This document shows, piece after piece, positions 1 to 8,759 of a DNA stretch of 64,000 nucleotides. The notes beneath the pieces were generated by a model. The model worked only from the letters and a program-made list of their open reading frames with translations, had not been told where the DNA came from and ran no database searches. The DNA lies in NCBI RefSeq assembly GCF_016862955.1, contig NZ_BONY01000017.1, positions 1-64,000 on the forward strand, given 5' to 3'. The position numbers and the translations under genes are program-made. How positions within the stretch are numbered: the first letter of the stretch is position 1; the number at the start of each line of letters is the position of its first letter. The stretch comes from Rhizocola hellebori (GTDB lineage Bacteria; Actinomycetota; Actinomycetes; Mycobacteriales; Micromonosporaceae).

Positions 1-2
1 TT

Positions 3-50
3 TGCGTGTCCGAGGGGACTTGAACCCCCACGCACTGCACTGGCGCGTGG
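3..50 (-). tRNA. tRNA-like 3' fragment (T arm plus acceptor strand)
   Basis: Read on the minus strand, positions 29-13 form a canonical T arm: a five-base G-rich stem, the seven-base loop TTCAAGT, and the pairing strand. It is followed by a seven-base acceptor-like strand CGGACAC and a possible discriminator G. Just 5' of it, positions 50-31 can form a six-base-pair stem like the long variable arm of a class II tRNA. No matching 5' acceptor strand (GTGTCCG) is seen in the next 80 bases, so this looks like a 3' remnant, as left at the attachment site of an integrated element, rather than an intact tRNA. A tRNA scan would decide. Confidence 0.4.
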
Positions 51-214
51 TTTGTGTGTTCAAGTAGCTCGGAACCTTGCCGCACCCACCAAGAAAGTGA
101 GTGGTCATAGCGGCAGACATTAGTGCTACCCCGTTCAGGGCTGCAATCCCAAATGGAGGGCTAGTTTTGGGAACCGTCGCCATCTCATTGGCCCGACGGC
201 GATTGGCTAGTGCG

Positions 215-840
215 CTAAATGCCGAACGACTTGATTCCTATGAAGGCAGCCAGCCCAGTGGGATCGCGATCCCGGTCATAGGCGCGCAGCAGCGAGATGT
301 AGCTGGGCTTATCCATATCCCAGTCGTACTCCTGCAGTTGGTCGCCATCTTGGGCAGCAAGGAAGATCAAGTTCGCGAGTAGCCTGGTGGTGCGGCCGTT
401 GCCGTCGGTGAAAGGGTGGATCCTGACGGTCTCGGCGTGTACCGCAACGCCGAACTGACGCGGACTCCAGTCGCTAGTGTGCTCGAAGCGGTACAGCATG
501 GTCTCGAGCGAGGTACGCAGCTCTGCGGCGATCTTCTCCGGTGCGATGCCTATGTTCAGCTCGCGCTGCCGGTACTTGCCCGCCCATGCCCATATGTCGC
601 CGTACAGCCGCCTATGCAGGTCACGGACGAAGAAGTCGGTAAGCAAGTCCCGACACCAAGATCACCTTCGGTGATCCTCGTGGCCATGTCCCCAGTAACC
701 TCGGCCTCGATCTCCTGCTCGATGGCATAGAGGTCAGCCTTGCTGACCGGTTCGCCGAGCTGCTCGCGGATCTCTGGCGTCAGCGCTTGGGTCTCGTCGT
801 CGTCTACGGGTGTTTCCCCGTACTCGGGCGTGAGTGGCAC
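215..840 (-). pseudogene. Fic/DOC-family protein (mobile mystery protein B type), frameshifted
   Basis: Two overlapping reading frames together make one Fic protein. The N-terminal part starts at a GTG at 840 and has the MPLTPE...GETP opening typical of mobile mystery protein B. The C-terminal part (646-215) holds the complete Fic core with motif HPFTDGNGRTTR, which in intact family members transfers AMP or a related nucleotide to target proteins. The frame changes near 652: adding one G to a GGG run there would join the frames as ...VG-DLLTDFF.... The gene therefore looks inactivated by a one-base deletion, unless this is a sequencing error. Its start overlaps the stop of the upstream small ORF by one base, so the two were translationally coupled. 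Confidence 0.75.
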
Positions 841-1004
841 TAGGCGTTCTGGCGTCGTCTGTCTAGGAAGCGCTTAGCTTTCGCGGACAACACGTAGCCG
901 GCCGGCAGCTCCCGGTTTGCCAGTTTCGCCGACGTCCTGGCTGACCGGGCAGCGAAGCGCTCGATGGCCTCAGCCGGTACCTTCTTCGATTTCTTGTCCG
1001 TCAT
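840..1004 (-). CDS. small basic protein coupled to the Fic gene, possible antitoxin
   Basis: This 54-residue ORF starts at an ATG preceded by an AGGGAGG ribosome site. Its stop (TAG) overlaps the GTG start of the Fic gene by one base. The product is charged and probably helical, rich in Lys, Arg and Ala. Small ORFs in this position next to Fic genes are often antitoxins. The classical inhibitory motif (S/T)xxxE(G/N) is not clearly present, so antitoxin function rests only on the coupling. I do not recognise the family. An in-frame upstream start at 1052 is possible but has no comparable ribosome site. Confidence 0.5.
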   Translation of the reverse strand: MTDKKSKKVPAEAIERFAARSARTSAKLANRELPAGYVLSAKAKRFLDRRRQNA

Positions 1005-1244
1005 TACCGCGCCTCCCTGCCATCCAATCGCCCGCACACGGACCGATGCCATTTAAGCACAGGACTGCCGCTACAAGCCCTGAGCATCAGCGTCCCCTGG
1101 GCATCAGCGGCCATATGGCCCTTTCCCGCCAGGCAAGCCCTCGGTGCTGAAACGGAATATTTACGGTCTCCTGAGCTATATTTACGTTATCAACCTATTC
1201 GTACAGCATATAGTCAAAGATCAGCTCGCCTTGCTCCGGCAACG

Positions 1245-2262
1245 GTGCCTCAGACGCCTTCGCCGTCGCTCGCCAATCTATCGTTCGTGGAGTCCGGCGA
1301 GCAGATCATCGGCAGGACTGCCCCGCCGCCGATCGTCGACCTGGCTGCACACCGTCGAGCTGCTGTCACCAACCCTGTAGACGCACTGCGGCAAGCAGAA
1401 GCGCTGATGCGTAATCCGCTGGTTGCGATCCGTTTGGCCTGGCATCATCGCTGGGTGTTTGCTGTGCCTGCTGCCGCCCTGGACTCTCTGCGTGGTCTAG
1501 CGCTGGGTGACGCGTTCGGCGACACGTGGTTCTTGCGCCCCGCGGGTGAGGTGGAACAGCTCATCGCCCAGCAGGCCGTCGCCGAAGGTCCGTGGCCGTG
1601 GACCGACGACACCGCCATGGCGATCAGCCTGTTCCACTTGCTGTCCACCCGCGGGAGGGTCGTGCAGGAGGAGCTGGCGATGCTGCTCGCCGACGCCTAT
1701 GACGCCGACCCTTACCGCAAGTACGGACCATCCATGCACGGCGTCCTGGAAGCCATCCACGACGGCGAGCCGTGGCGGGAAGTCACCACACGCCAGTTCG
1801 GCGGGCAAGGCTCATGGGGCAACGGCGCCGCGATGCGAGTCGCACCACTGGGCGCCTGGTTCGCCACCGACCTCGACCTCGTGGCCGAGCAAGCAAGACT
1901 GTCAGCCCGCGCCCCTGACGCACACCCCGGAAAGCGAGGTGGCGTCGCGGCTACGCCGTATCGCCACCCGGCCGTTTGACTCGCCACCGACATGGATCGC
2001 TGGTGAGGTCGGCTGCGGCCTGCAGGTCTCCGCACCAGATACCGTGCCTTACGCGATCTGGTGCGCGGCAAGGCATTTGGACGATCTGCCGGAGGCGCTG
2101 TGGGCGACGGCGTCCGCTGGCGGGGACATCGATACCACCTGCGCCATCACCGGCGGTATCGTCGCCGGCCGCACCGGGCTCAGCGCCGTCCCGGCCGAAT
2201 GGCTCGATGCCTGCGAACCATTGCCCGCATCAATCACCATTCCCGGTACCACACAACAATGA
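1245..2262 (+). pseudogene. ADP-ribosylglycohydrolase (DraG family), internally deleted and frameshifted
   Basis: The first frame (1245-1920) carries the DraG metal-site motifs GDAFGDTW and WTDDTAM and the GSWGNGAAMRVAPLG block. The second frame (about 1920-2262) carries the C-terminal motif GGDIDTTCAITGG and the conserved GxxAGRTG. The join falls within what should be the VTHTHPEG region; roughly 40-50 residues normally between it and the next helix are missing, and the frame changes there. The enzyme family removes ADP-ribose from proteins or small molecules. This copy is unlikely to be functional. The N-terminus before the first DraG motif (about 85 residues) has no recognised domain, and an ATG at 1407 is an alternative start. 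Confidence 0.7.
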
Positions 2263-2892
2263 GACGGCTGTCCTGGGAGGCCCACGAATATGTGCTGGGA
2301 CGCATCGACAGCTCTCAGCTGCCGATGATCGCCGCACAGGATTAAACCGGGCGACTGACGCATCCACCGACAGTGTGCTGATCGTGCTCCGCGGTCGGCG
2401 TTGCCCCATAAGAGCGAGCGCGCGATCACATCGCTCGAGCAGATACCGCACCGCAGCAGCCGCGCGCGGATCTGCTGCAGGGGCAGTTGGTTGGCGCTGA
2501 ACCGAATCGGGTCGGCTGAGCGTTGGGAAAACTGTGTCGGGGTTAGTCGGTGGCGATGAAAGAACTGTGCGGTTTGGCGATGTCGACCATCGCGCTCACA
2601 TGCCTTCAAGGTTTCGTTGATCAAGTTTCCGTAGCGCTAGACGCGTAAGGGCCGGGAGAAATGGCCGTAAGGCTCCCATGACGAGCCCTCGGTCCAGCGG
2701 CCAGGAATCAAAGAATGCGCGCCGGTCACGTGGCAATGGATCAGGTGCGGGCCAGATCTAGGCGGTCATGACAACGTCGGCTCAAGTGCCCATGGAAGGC
2801 GGCGGCGAAATGGGCAGCCACCGAGGACCAGAGCGACAGGGAGAGCCTACGCTCATTCGATTTCGGTGTGCGCGGCGCTGATCTGTGCGGGT
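2263..2892. other. gene-poor stretch, nothing recognised
   Basis: I see no convincing gene here. Short open frames on both strands lack recognisable domains and good ribosome sites. The stretch lies between broken genes and is probably decayed accessory DNA. A very short ORF ending at 2345 (ATG at 2261, 28 codons) may be the tail of a lost gene. Confidence 0.4.
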
Positions 2893-3228
2893 CTAGCGCA
2901 CTGCGGTGCCTGGCGTGCCTCGCCCGTATTGCCTGTTGAGTTCCTGTGCTTCGGCGAGCTGGTCTTCCAGGATCACGATTCGGCAGGCGGATTCAACGCT
3001 GGTGCCCTGGTCAGCGATTTCGCGTACCCGGGCTGCCAGGCGCAGCTGGTAGCGGCTGTAGCGGCGGTGCCCTCCGCCGGAGCGGAACGGGTCAAACAGT
3101 TTCGCGGCTTCCACGGAGCGCAGGAACGCGGCCGTGGCACCGATCATTTCCGCGGCGCGGCCCATGGTGTAGGCCGGGTAATGCTCGTCGTCGAATTTAT
3201 CCGGCGACGTGGGGTTTTCAGCGGTCAT
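2893..3228 (-). CDS. MerR-family transcriptional regulator
   Basis: The product is about 111 residues from an ATG at 3228. The N-terminal half is a MerR winged helix: YTMGRAAEMIG is the recognition-helix region, AAFLRSVEAA the next helix, and GGHRRYSRYQL the wing signature. This is followed by a helical segment (LRLAARVREIADQGTSVESACRI) and a short coiled-coil-like tail. It has no C-terminal effector domain, as in HspR-like and other short actinobacterial MerR proteins. The target is unknown. The neighbouring genes are degraded, and it may be a stand-alone regulator of the patch. A further ATG lies at 3234. Confidence 0.75.
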   Translation of the reverse strand: MTAENPTSPDKFDDEHYPAYTMGRAAEMIGATAAFLRSVEAAKLFDPFRSGGGHRRYSRYQLRLAARVREIADQGTSVESACRIVILEDQLAEAQELNRQYGRGTPGTAVR

Positions 3229-3257
3229 AAACATCCGTATCTGCTTAACGCGGGTAA

Positions 3258-3288
3258 GGGTCCCAGCACCATATCGGTGCCGGGACCC
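3258..3288. other. inverted repeat / hairpin upstream of the MerR gene
   Basis: Thirteen bases at 3258-3270 (GGGTCCCAGCACC) are mirrored at 3276-3288 with one mismatch around a five-base loop. It sits 30-60 bases upstream of the MerR start. It could be an operator for that regulator, a leader hairpin, or a terminator. There is no long T run on either side. Confidence 0.45.
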
Positions 3289-4163
3289 TGCGGACTTCAA
3301 AGTTATCTACCACCACCGGCCGTTAAGTTGCACCGGTTTTCGTCTTGGCCGCTTGTTTCTGCCGTGAGGCAGTGCTGCGGTCCTATGGCGTGGATATTGA
3401 CCGGGGACCACCTTCCGTTCCTGGGGTCTGCGGTTCCCACCGGCGCGTGTCGCAGCCACGGTGGGTAATCCGATGGTGTAACTCCTTTCTCCGCTTGTTA
3501 CCTGCTTCTTTCACACCAACTCTGACTGCTCTAACTTGTCTTGCTTTCAGGCACCGGAACGGTCCGGCCACCATGCCCGCAGAGCAATCCTGCAACCCTG
3601 TTCACCTTCGTGGCCGCAAGACCCGCATCACACGAGCCGTCTTGCTTTCCGTGCGCCAGTTCGCCTGCCGCACTAATCGCCCTTCGCAACACCCAGAACT
3701 TTACACACGCCCCCGGCAGATGTCTACTTTCGCGCCGACAGATTTTTAGCAGACGCGGTGACGGCTTCACCGCCGCAACGTCAACAGCGACGGCCTCGGG
3801 GACGCGATACCAAATTGTTCACCGGCGACGCTGTCACCCCCATCTGCCAGTACGACCGAGACTTCCGACATGCAGGCTCGGGGTCTTGAGCCGGGCGATC
3901 GTGCGGTCGCCTGGCACACTGAGCGACTCGCGGGCCGGGCTACACCGCCTGTCGGGATGGGTGGCTTCCGCACAGCCTCATTATTTGCTAACTTTAGCAA
4001 GTAATGAAGTCCGGGGTTGCAGTGAGGTTCACCGGCTGCCCTCGGCCTTCGGCTTGGCCGGTGTGAGGTGGGGTGAGGGCATGACTGCAGCGGGCGCGTA
4101 CAGGCATGGCCGCGGCCTAGCTCAGGACTCCCGTAGCGTTGAGCGCTACAAGGGGGTGGACCG
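3289..4163. other. long non-coding stretch before the arsR/hyc operon
   Basis: The 870 bases between the MerR gene and arsR hold no ORF with a recognisable domain. Base composition is less GC-rich in the centre than the flanking genes. The only strong signal is the palindrome at 3979-4006. Confidence 0.4.
3979..4006. promoter_or_regulatory. 28-bp palindrome, probable ArsR operator
   Basis: The left half CATTATTTGCTAAC and right half TTTAGCAAGTAATG are inverted copies matching at 12 of 14 positions, in AT-rich sequence about 160 bases before the arsR start. Twelve-to-fourteen-base inverted repeats of this type are typical ArsR/SmtB binding sites. Autoregulation of the downstream operon is the simplest reading and is an inference from position. 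Confidence 0.6.
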
Positions 4164-4508
4164 GTGAGCACACCGCTATATCAGGCCAAGGCCGAGTTCT
4201 TCAAAGCACTGGCGCACCCGGCGCGGATCCGGGTCCTGGAGCTGTTGTCGCAGCGGGAACATTCGGTGTCGGAGATGCTGCCCGAAGTGGGCCTGGAGGC
4301 GGCGCATCTGTCGCAGCAGCTGTCAGTACTGCGCAAAATGAATCTCGTCGTGACCCGCAAGGAGGGTTCGACGGTGTTCTATTCGCTGGTCAGCCCGCAG
4401 GTCGCCGAGCTGCTTGCGGTCGCCCGCCGGATCCTGACTGAAGTGCTATCCAGCCAGGCCGACCTGCTCGACGATCTACGGGCCGCGCAGACGACGGGGC
4501 AGCGATGA
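4164..4508 (+). CDS. ArsR-family regulator (Rv0081-like)
   Basis: The 114-residue protein is a typical ArsR winged helix. FFKALAHPARIRVLELL is the first helix pair, SVSEMLPEVGLEAAHLSQQLSVL the recognition helix region, and GSTVFYSL the wing. The CxC metal site of arsenic or cadmium sensors is absent. A GTG start at 4164 has a G-rich ribosome site (AAGGGGGTGG). It heads a set of genes in the same order as M. tuberculosis Rv0081-Rv0087, where the ArsR gene precedes the hyc-like operon. It likely controls that operon through the palindrome at 3979-4006. Confidence 0.85.
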   Translation: MSTPLYQAKAEFFKALAHPARIRVLELLSQREHSVSEMLPEVGLEAAHLSQQLSVLRKMNLVVTRKEGSTVFYSLVSPQVAELLAVARRILTEVLSSQADLLDDLRAAQTTGQR

Positions 4509-4538
4509 GCGCCCGGCCGCATGCGCGGCGGATAGGCG

Positions 4539-4595
4539 GGGCGGGGGTGCCAAGCGGGCTTCCCCATTTCTCGTACCCAATCGGCACCCCCGCCC
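4539..4595. promoter_or_regulatory. long-armed inverted repeat between arsR and the hyc-like operon
   Basis: Thirteen bases at 4539-4551 (GGGCGGGGGTGCC) are perfectly mirrored at 4583-4595 around a 31-base loop. The repeat lies in the 138-base gap between arsR and the first complex gene. It may be an attenuator or terminator that separates regulator and structural gene expression, or a second operator. Confidence 0.45.
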
Positions 4596-4646
4596 ACATT
4601 TCTGTCACACAAACGAAATTTCCTTAGGCGTCGGTCACGATGTGGG

Positions 4647-5132
4647 GTGGCGGTGGTGGGTCTTACCAGGAAGATCCTCAAGACGGGGCGGGTGGCCGAG
4701 CCCGCGGCAAGGGCGGGCGAGGTGTTGCCAAAGGCGGCCGGGCTCAGTGGATCCGTTCAGGTGCGCCATGTGGATGCCGGGTCGTGCAACGGCTGTGAAA
4801 TTGAGATAGGACAGGCCTTTTCGCCGGTGTACGACGCCGAACGGCACGGGGCACGGCTGGTGGCCTCCCCCCGGCACGCCGACGTGCTGACGGTGACCGG
4901 GCCGGTGACGGTGAACATGGCCGGGCCGCTGCGCAAAACATTTGAGGCCATGCCCGAACCACGCATCGTGGTGGCCATCGGCGACTGCGCCAAGGACTGC
5001 GGCATGTTCGCCGCAGGGCACGGGGTCACTGGTCCCGTCTCCGACGTGGTCCCCGTCGATGTGCATGTCGCTGGGTGCCCGCCGGAGCCCGCCCGGATTG
5101 TCGCGGCGCTGCGCGGGCTGACCGGCCGGTGA
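4647..5132 (+). CDS. NuoB/HycG-like [4Fe-4S] small subunit
   Basis: The 161-residue protein belongs to the complex I 20-kDa (NuoB) / group 4 hydrogenase small subunit family and should carry the proximal [4Fe-4S] cluster next to the membrane arm. Cluster ligands are visible: SCNGCEIEI, GDCAKDCGMF and VAGCPPEP. It corresponds by order to Rv0082. The GTG start at 4647 is one of several possible GTG codons. The stop overlaps the next gene by four bases (GTGA), so it is co-translated with the membrane subunits. Confidence 0.85.
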   Translation: MAVVGLTRKILKTGRVAEPAARAGEVLPKAAGLSGSVQVRHVDAGSCNGCEIEIGQAFSPVYDAERHGARLVASPRHADVLTVTGPVTVNMAGPLRKTFEAMPEPRIVVAIGDCAKDCGMFAAGHGVTGPVSDVVPVDVHVAGCPPEPARIVAALRGLTGR

Positions 5133-7147
5133 ACACGCTTTCTATTGCCCTTGGCACATCTCTCGCGACTGCGCTGCTGGCCTGTCTGGCCGGGCTGGTG
5201 ATGCCGGTAAAGTGGCGCACGAGGCTGGCCGGTGTCCTGTTAGGACTGTCAGGTGCGGCTGGTGTCCTGGTGGGAGCTTTGGCGGTCACAGGTATGGTGT
5301 GGCGGGCTGAGCTGCCCACGTTGCTGCCGCTAGCCGGTGTCAGCCTGGCTGCGGACCCGCTCTCGGGTTGGTTTCTGGTGATCATCGGCGCGGTTACGGC
5401 TGCCGCCGGTGTGTACGCCATCGGTTACGCCGGGCGCACCAGCCATGGGCCCGGCTCGCGTACCGCCATGGCCGTTGTGCCGCTTTTCACCGCCGCGATG
5501 CTGCTCGTGCCGCTGGCGGCCAGTGTCACCACCTTCCTTCTCTTCTGGGAACTCATGGCCGTCACCTCCCTGATCCTGGTGATGACCGAACACCGTCACC
5601 ACAAGGCGGTCCGCCCCGCCGCGATCTGGTACGCCGCAATGACCCAGGCAGGGTTCGTCACCGTCCTCATCGGACTGTCCTGGCTGGCCGCCGCCACAGG
5701 GACCCAGGCGTTTGACGGCATCCGGGAAGCAGCGGTGTCGATTCGCCCTTTTGCCGCTGGCACTATCTTCCTGCTGTGCCTACTGGGGTTCGCTTCTAAA
5801 GCCGGTGCGGTTCCGCTGCACCCATGGCTGCCCCGCGCACACGCCGAGGCCCCCAGTCACGTGTCGGCGCTGATGTCCGCTGCCATGGTCAAACTTGGTG
5901 TCTACGGCGTCCTGCGACTCGGGTTCGACCTTCTCGGCGGTGGATTACGCTGGTGGTGGCTGGCCGTCGCCGCACTCGGCGCGCTGTCAGCAGTCTACGG
6001 AATCGTGCAAGCTGTGGTGGCCACCGATCTTAAGCGGCTGCTCGCGTTCTCCACTTCCGAGAACATCGGCCTGATCCTGCTCGGTGTGGGTTTCGCGGGA
6101 ATGCTGGCCCGGTCCGGGCAGCCCGCTATCGGGGCCGTTGCCATGGCGGCGGCGCTGCTGCACACCGCCAACCATGCGGGGTTCAAAACGCTGCTGTTCT
6201 TCGGTGCCGGATCGGTGCAGCGCGCCACCGGCACCCGCGACCTCGACAAGCTCGGCGGGCTGTCACACCGGATGCGGGTCACCACCGCCCTTGTCGCGGC
6301 CGGCGCCCTGGCCGCAGCGGCACTGCCGCCCGGCAACGGGTTCATCTCCGAATGGCTTTTGCTGCAAGCGCTTTTGCACCAGACCCCGAACGCCGGGACG
6401 ATGCTGGCGATCGCCGCGCCGATCGGGGTTGCCGTCGTGGCACTCACGGCCGGGGTGGGTGTGGCCGCCTTCGTGAAGATGGTGGGAACCGGATTCCTGG
6501 CCAGACCGCGCAGCGATGCCGCCGCACAGGCCGCGGAGTCGCCGCCCAGCATGCTCACCGCCATGACCGGTGCGGCGGCCGTATGCGCCGTGCTGGCTGT
6601 CGTCCCCGCGGTCACTGCCCCGGCATTGGCCCGGGTCATCAACAGCCTCCAGATCAGCCAAACGCCGCTGTCGGAAGGGCTGCTGGACCTGCGGCTGTCC
6701 GGGATCAGCAGCCATATTGCCCCGTTGTGGATCGCCGTAGGAATCATCGCCGCAACGACGGCGGCAGCTGTTCTGGCGCGAGTACTGGGAAAGGCGCGTA
6801 GGCGGGCGATCGCCTGGGACTGCGGCGACGGTCCGCTGACCGCCCGGATGGAGCACACCGCCACCTCGTACGCCGAACCGCTGCAGCGGGTTTTCGACAA
6901 CATCCTCGAACCGGTCGCCGATGTCGATGTCACCCACAGCGTGGAGTCGCAGTACGTGATCGCGTCCATCCAGTACCGCCAGCAGATCCCTGACCGGATC
7001 GAAAACCGGATCTACCGGCCCCTGGTCGCCGCCGTGCAAAAGCTTGGCGCGGCGGCCAAACGGCTGGCTCCCGGTGTGATGCACCGCTACCTGGCCTACA
7101 TGCTGACCGCCCTGATCGTCGTACTCGTCGCGGGGGCGATCCGGTGA
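5129..7147 (+). CDS. HyfB/NuoL-like proton-translocating membrane subunit (Rv0083-like)
   Basis: The 672-residue, highly hydrophobic protein is of the antiporter-like NuoL/HyfB/MrpA family. The core signature (KAGAVPLHPWLPRAH, then SHVSALMSAAMVK) contains the conserved lysines of the proton channel. About fourteen or more membrane spans are apparent. The C-terminal part has a soluble loop around residues 570-640 before a last span. The GTG start at 5129 overlaps the previous stop by four bases, and its own stop overlaps the next GTG by four bases. Role: ion pumping by the membrane complex, inferred from family. Confidence 0.85.
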   Translation: MNTLSIALGTSLATALLACLAGLVMPVKWRTRLAGVLLGLSGAAGVLVGALAVTGMVWRAELPTLLPLAGVSLAADPLSGWFLVIIGAVTAAAGVYAIGYAGRTSHGPGSRTAMAVVPLFTAAMLLVPLAASVTTFLLFWELMAVTSLILVMTEHRHHKAVRPAAIWYAAMTQAGFVTVLIGLSWLAAATGTQAFDGIREAAVSIRPFAAGTIFLLCLLGFASKAGAVPLHPWLPRAHAEAPSHVSALMSAAMVKLGVYGVLRLGFDLLGGGLRWWWLAVAALGALSAVYGIVQAVVATDLKRLLAFSTSENIGLILLGVGFAGMLARSGQPAIGAVAMAAALLHTANHAGFKTLLFFGAGSVQRATGTRDLDKLGGLSHRMRVTTALVAAGALAAAALPPGNGFISEWLLLQALLHQTPNAGTMLAIAAPIGVAVVALTAGVGVAAFVKMVGTGFLARPRSDAAAQAAESPPSMLTAMTGAAAVCAVLAVVPAVTAPALARVINSLQISQTPLSEGLLDLRLSGISSHIAPLWIAVGIIAATTAAAVLARVLGKARRRAIAWDCGDGPLTARMEHTATSYAEPLQRVFDNILEPVADVDVTHSVESQYVIASIQYRQQIPDRIENRIYRPLVAAVQKLGAAAKRLAPGVMHRYLAYMLTALIVVLVAGAIR

Positions 7148-8082
7148 GCGCCTGGATTGCCGCGGCTGGGCAGGCACTGCTGATCGCGTTACTGGCACCG
7201 ATCGTGACGGGAGTGACCCGGGCGGTGCGGGCACGGCTGGAAGGCCGAGCCGGCGGGCGGATCGCACAGCCATGGCGCGACATCCGCAAGCTGCTACGCA
7301 AACCGCCCACCAGCCCCGAGGGAGCTGGGGTGTTCTTCTCCGCCGCTCCCGTGGTGCTGATGTCGACGAGCCTGCTCATAGCGGCCACCGTCCCGTTCGT
7401 ATCCACGGCGGGCATCGCCGGCAGCGCAGACCTGATTGTGGTGGTGGGGCTGCTCTTACTCGGCACTGTCGCACTCGCCCTGGCCGGGCTGGATACCGGC
7501 ACGGCGTTCGGGGGGATGGGGTCGTCACGGGAGATGACGATCGCCGCGCTGGTCGAGCCCACACTGCTGCTGGCCGTGTTCGCCCTGTCGACACGGGTGG
7601 GGACAACGAACCTGGGCGTCATCGTCGCCGCGGGCGCGTCGGACCCGGCTGCGGTGTTTACCCCGGCGAGCTTGCTGGCCTTTGCTGCATTGGCGATCGC
7701 GACCCTGGCCGAGACCGCGCGGATTCCGGTCGACAACCCCTCCACCCACCTTGAGCTGACCATGGTGCACGAGGCGATGATCCTCGAATATTCCGGCCGC
7801 GATCTCGCTCTCGTGGAGTGGGCCTCGGCGATGCGGCTGGCCATCCTTTTAGGACTTTTGGCGAATCTGTTCGCACCCTGGGGCGTCGCCACTGGCACCA
7901 CTTGGACAGCAGTAGTCATTGCCGCCGCGGTATTGACCGTGAAGATGTGCGGGCTGGCGACGCTGCTGGCCGCGGCGGAGGTCTACGCGGCCAAACTGCG
8001 CCTTTTCCGGGTACCCGAACTCCTGGCCGGCTCATTCGCGATGGCGCTGCTGGCCGTCCTGACCTCATACATCCTGGCCTAG
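7144..8082 (+). CDS. hycD: HycD/HyfC/NuoH-like membrane anchor subunit
   Basis: The 312-residue protein has about eight membrane spans and the NuoH/HycD signature ETARIPVDNPSTHLELTMVHEA in the cytosolic loop that contacts the peripheral arm. It corresponds to Rv0084 (hycD). The GTG start overlaps the preceding stop by four bases; the next gene follows after 17 bases. Confidence 0.87.
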   Translation: MSAWIAAAGQALLIALLAPIVTGVTRAVRARLEGRAGGRIAQPWRDIRKLLRKPPTSPEGAGVFFSAAPVVLMSTSLLIAATVPFVSTAGIAGSADLIVVVGLLLLGTVALALAGLDTGTAFGGMGSSREMTIAALVEPTLLLAVFALSTRVGTTNLGVIVAAGASDPAAVFTPASLLAFAALAIATLAETARIPVDNPSTHLELTMVHEAMILEYSGRDLALVEWASAMRLAILLGLLANLFAPWGVATGTTWTAVVIAAAVLTVKMCGLATLLAAAEVYAAKLRLFRVPELLAGSFAMALLAVLTSYILA

Positions 8083-8099
8083 AAACGGGGTGATCGCCG

Positions 8100-8759
8100 A
8101 TGTCCGCGCAGATATCCAGCCAGTTACTCAACGTTGCCTGCGGCCTGTTTCTGCTGACCGCTGTGGGTGTGCTGTGGCGGCGCCAGGTCTCCGCGCTGAT
8201 CACCTTGCTGACCGTACAAGGCGTCGCGCTCGCCGCCATCGCGGTCATCCTCGCCGAACAGCACCGCAGCGCCGAGGCCGCAACCATCGCGATTGGCGTC
8301 GGCCTGCTCAAAGCGGTGGTCATACCGTGGATGCTGCGGCGCGTTCACCAGCAGCTCCCAGACGCCCGCGAAACCCGGCCGCTGGTCAACGTCTCCACCT
8401 CCCTGCTGGCCGCGGCGGGGCTGACTTTGCTAGCCTATTCCGCCGCGCGGCCCTTGGTTGCCCTGGCGCCCACGGCTTCGGCAAAGGCGACACCTGTTGG
8501 CATCGCTGTGATCCTGATCGGGTTCTTCCTCGCCGCCACCCGCCAGCGGGCCATCTCCCAGATCATCGGCTTGCTGCTGGTCGACAACGGCATCGCCGCC
8601 GTCGCCTTCCTCGCCACTGGCGGGGTACCCCTGATCGTCGAGCTCGGCGTCTCCGTCGACCTCGCTCTTGCCGTCCTCGTGCTGCAAATCCTGACCAGCC
8701 ACCTGCACACCGCTTTCGGCCCCACCGACCTCGACGAACTACGAGAGCTGCACGACTGA
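8100..8759 (+). CDS. hycP: HyfE/HycP-like membrane subunit (NuoK-related)
   Basis: The 219-residue protein has about six membrane spans and is the HyfE-type duplicated NuoK-like subunit, named hycP in mycobacteria (Rv0085). It has the ATG start at 8100. It ends with a charged tail and a TGA that shares one base with the ATG of the next gene. It is a proton-path component of the membrane arm by family. Confidence 0.8.
   Translation: MSAQISSQLLNVACGLFLLTAVGVLWRRQVSALITLLTVQGVALAAIAVILAEQHRSAEAATIAIGVGLLKAVVIPWMLRRVHQQLPDARETRPLVNVSTSLLAAAGLTLLAYSAARPLVALAPTASAKATPVGIAVILIGFFLAATRQRAISQIIGLLLVDNGIAAVAFLATGGVPLIVELGVSVDLALAVLVLQILTSHLHTAFGPTDLDELRELHD

Noticed and set aside
2049-2624. 191-codon minus-strand frame
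   Set aside because: It overlaps the 3' part of the ADP-ribosylglycohydrolase and shows no recognisable domain or ribosome site.
3345-3749. 134-codon plus-strand frame in the gap before arsR
   Set aside because: Cysteine- and arginine-rich, no domain, no good ribosome site; reads as non-coding.
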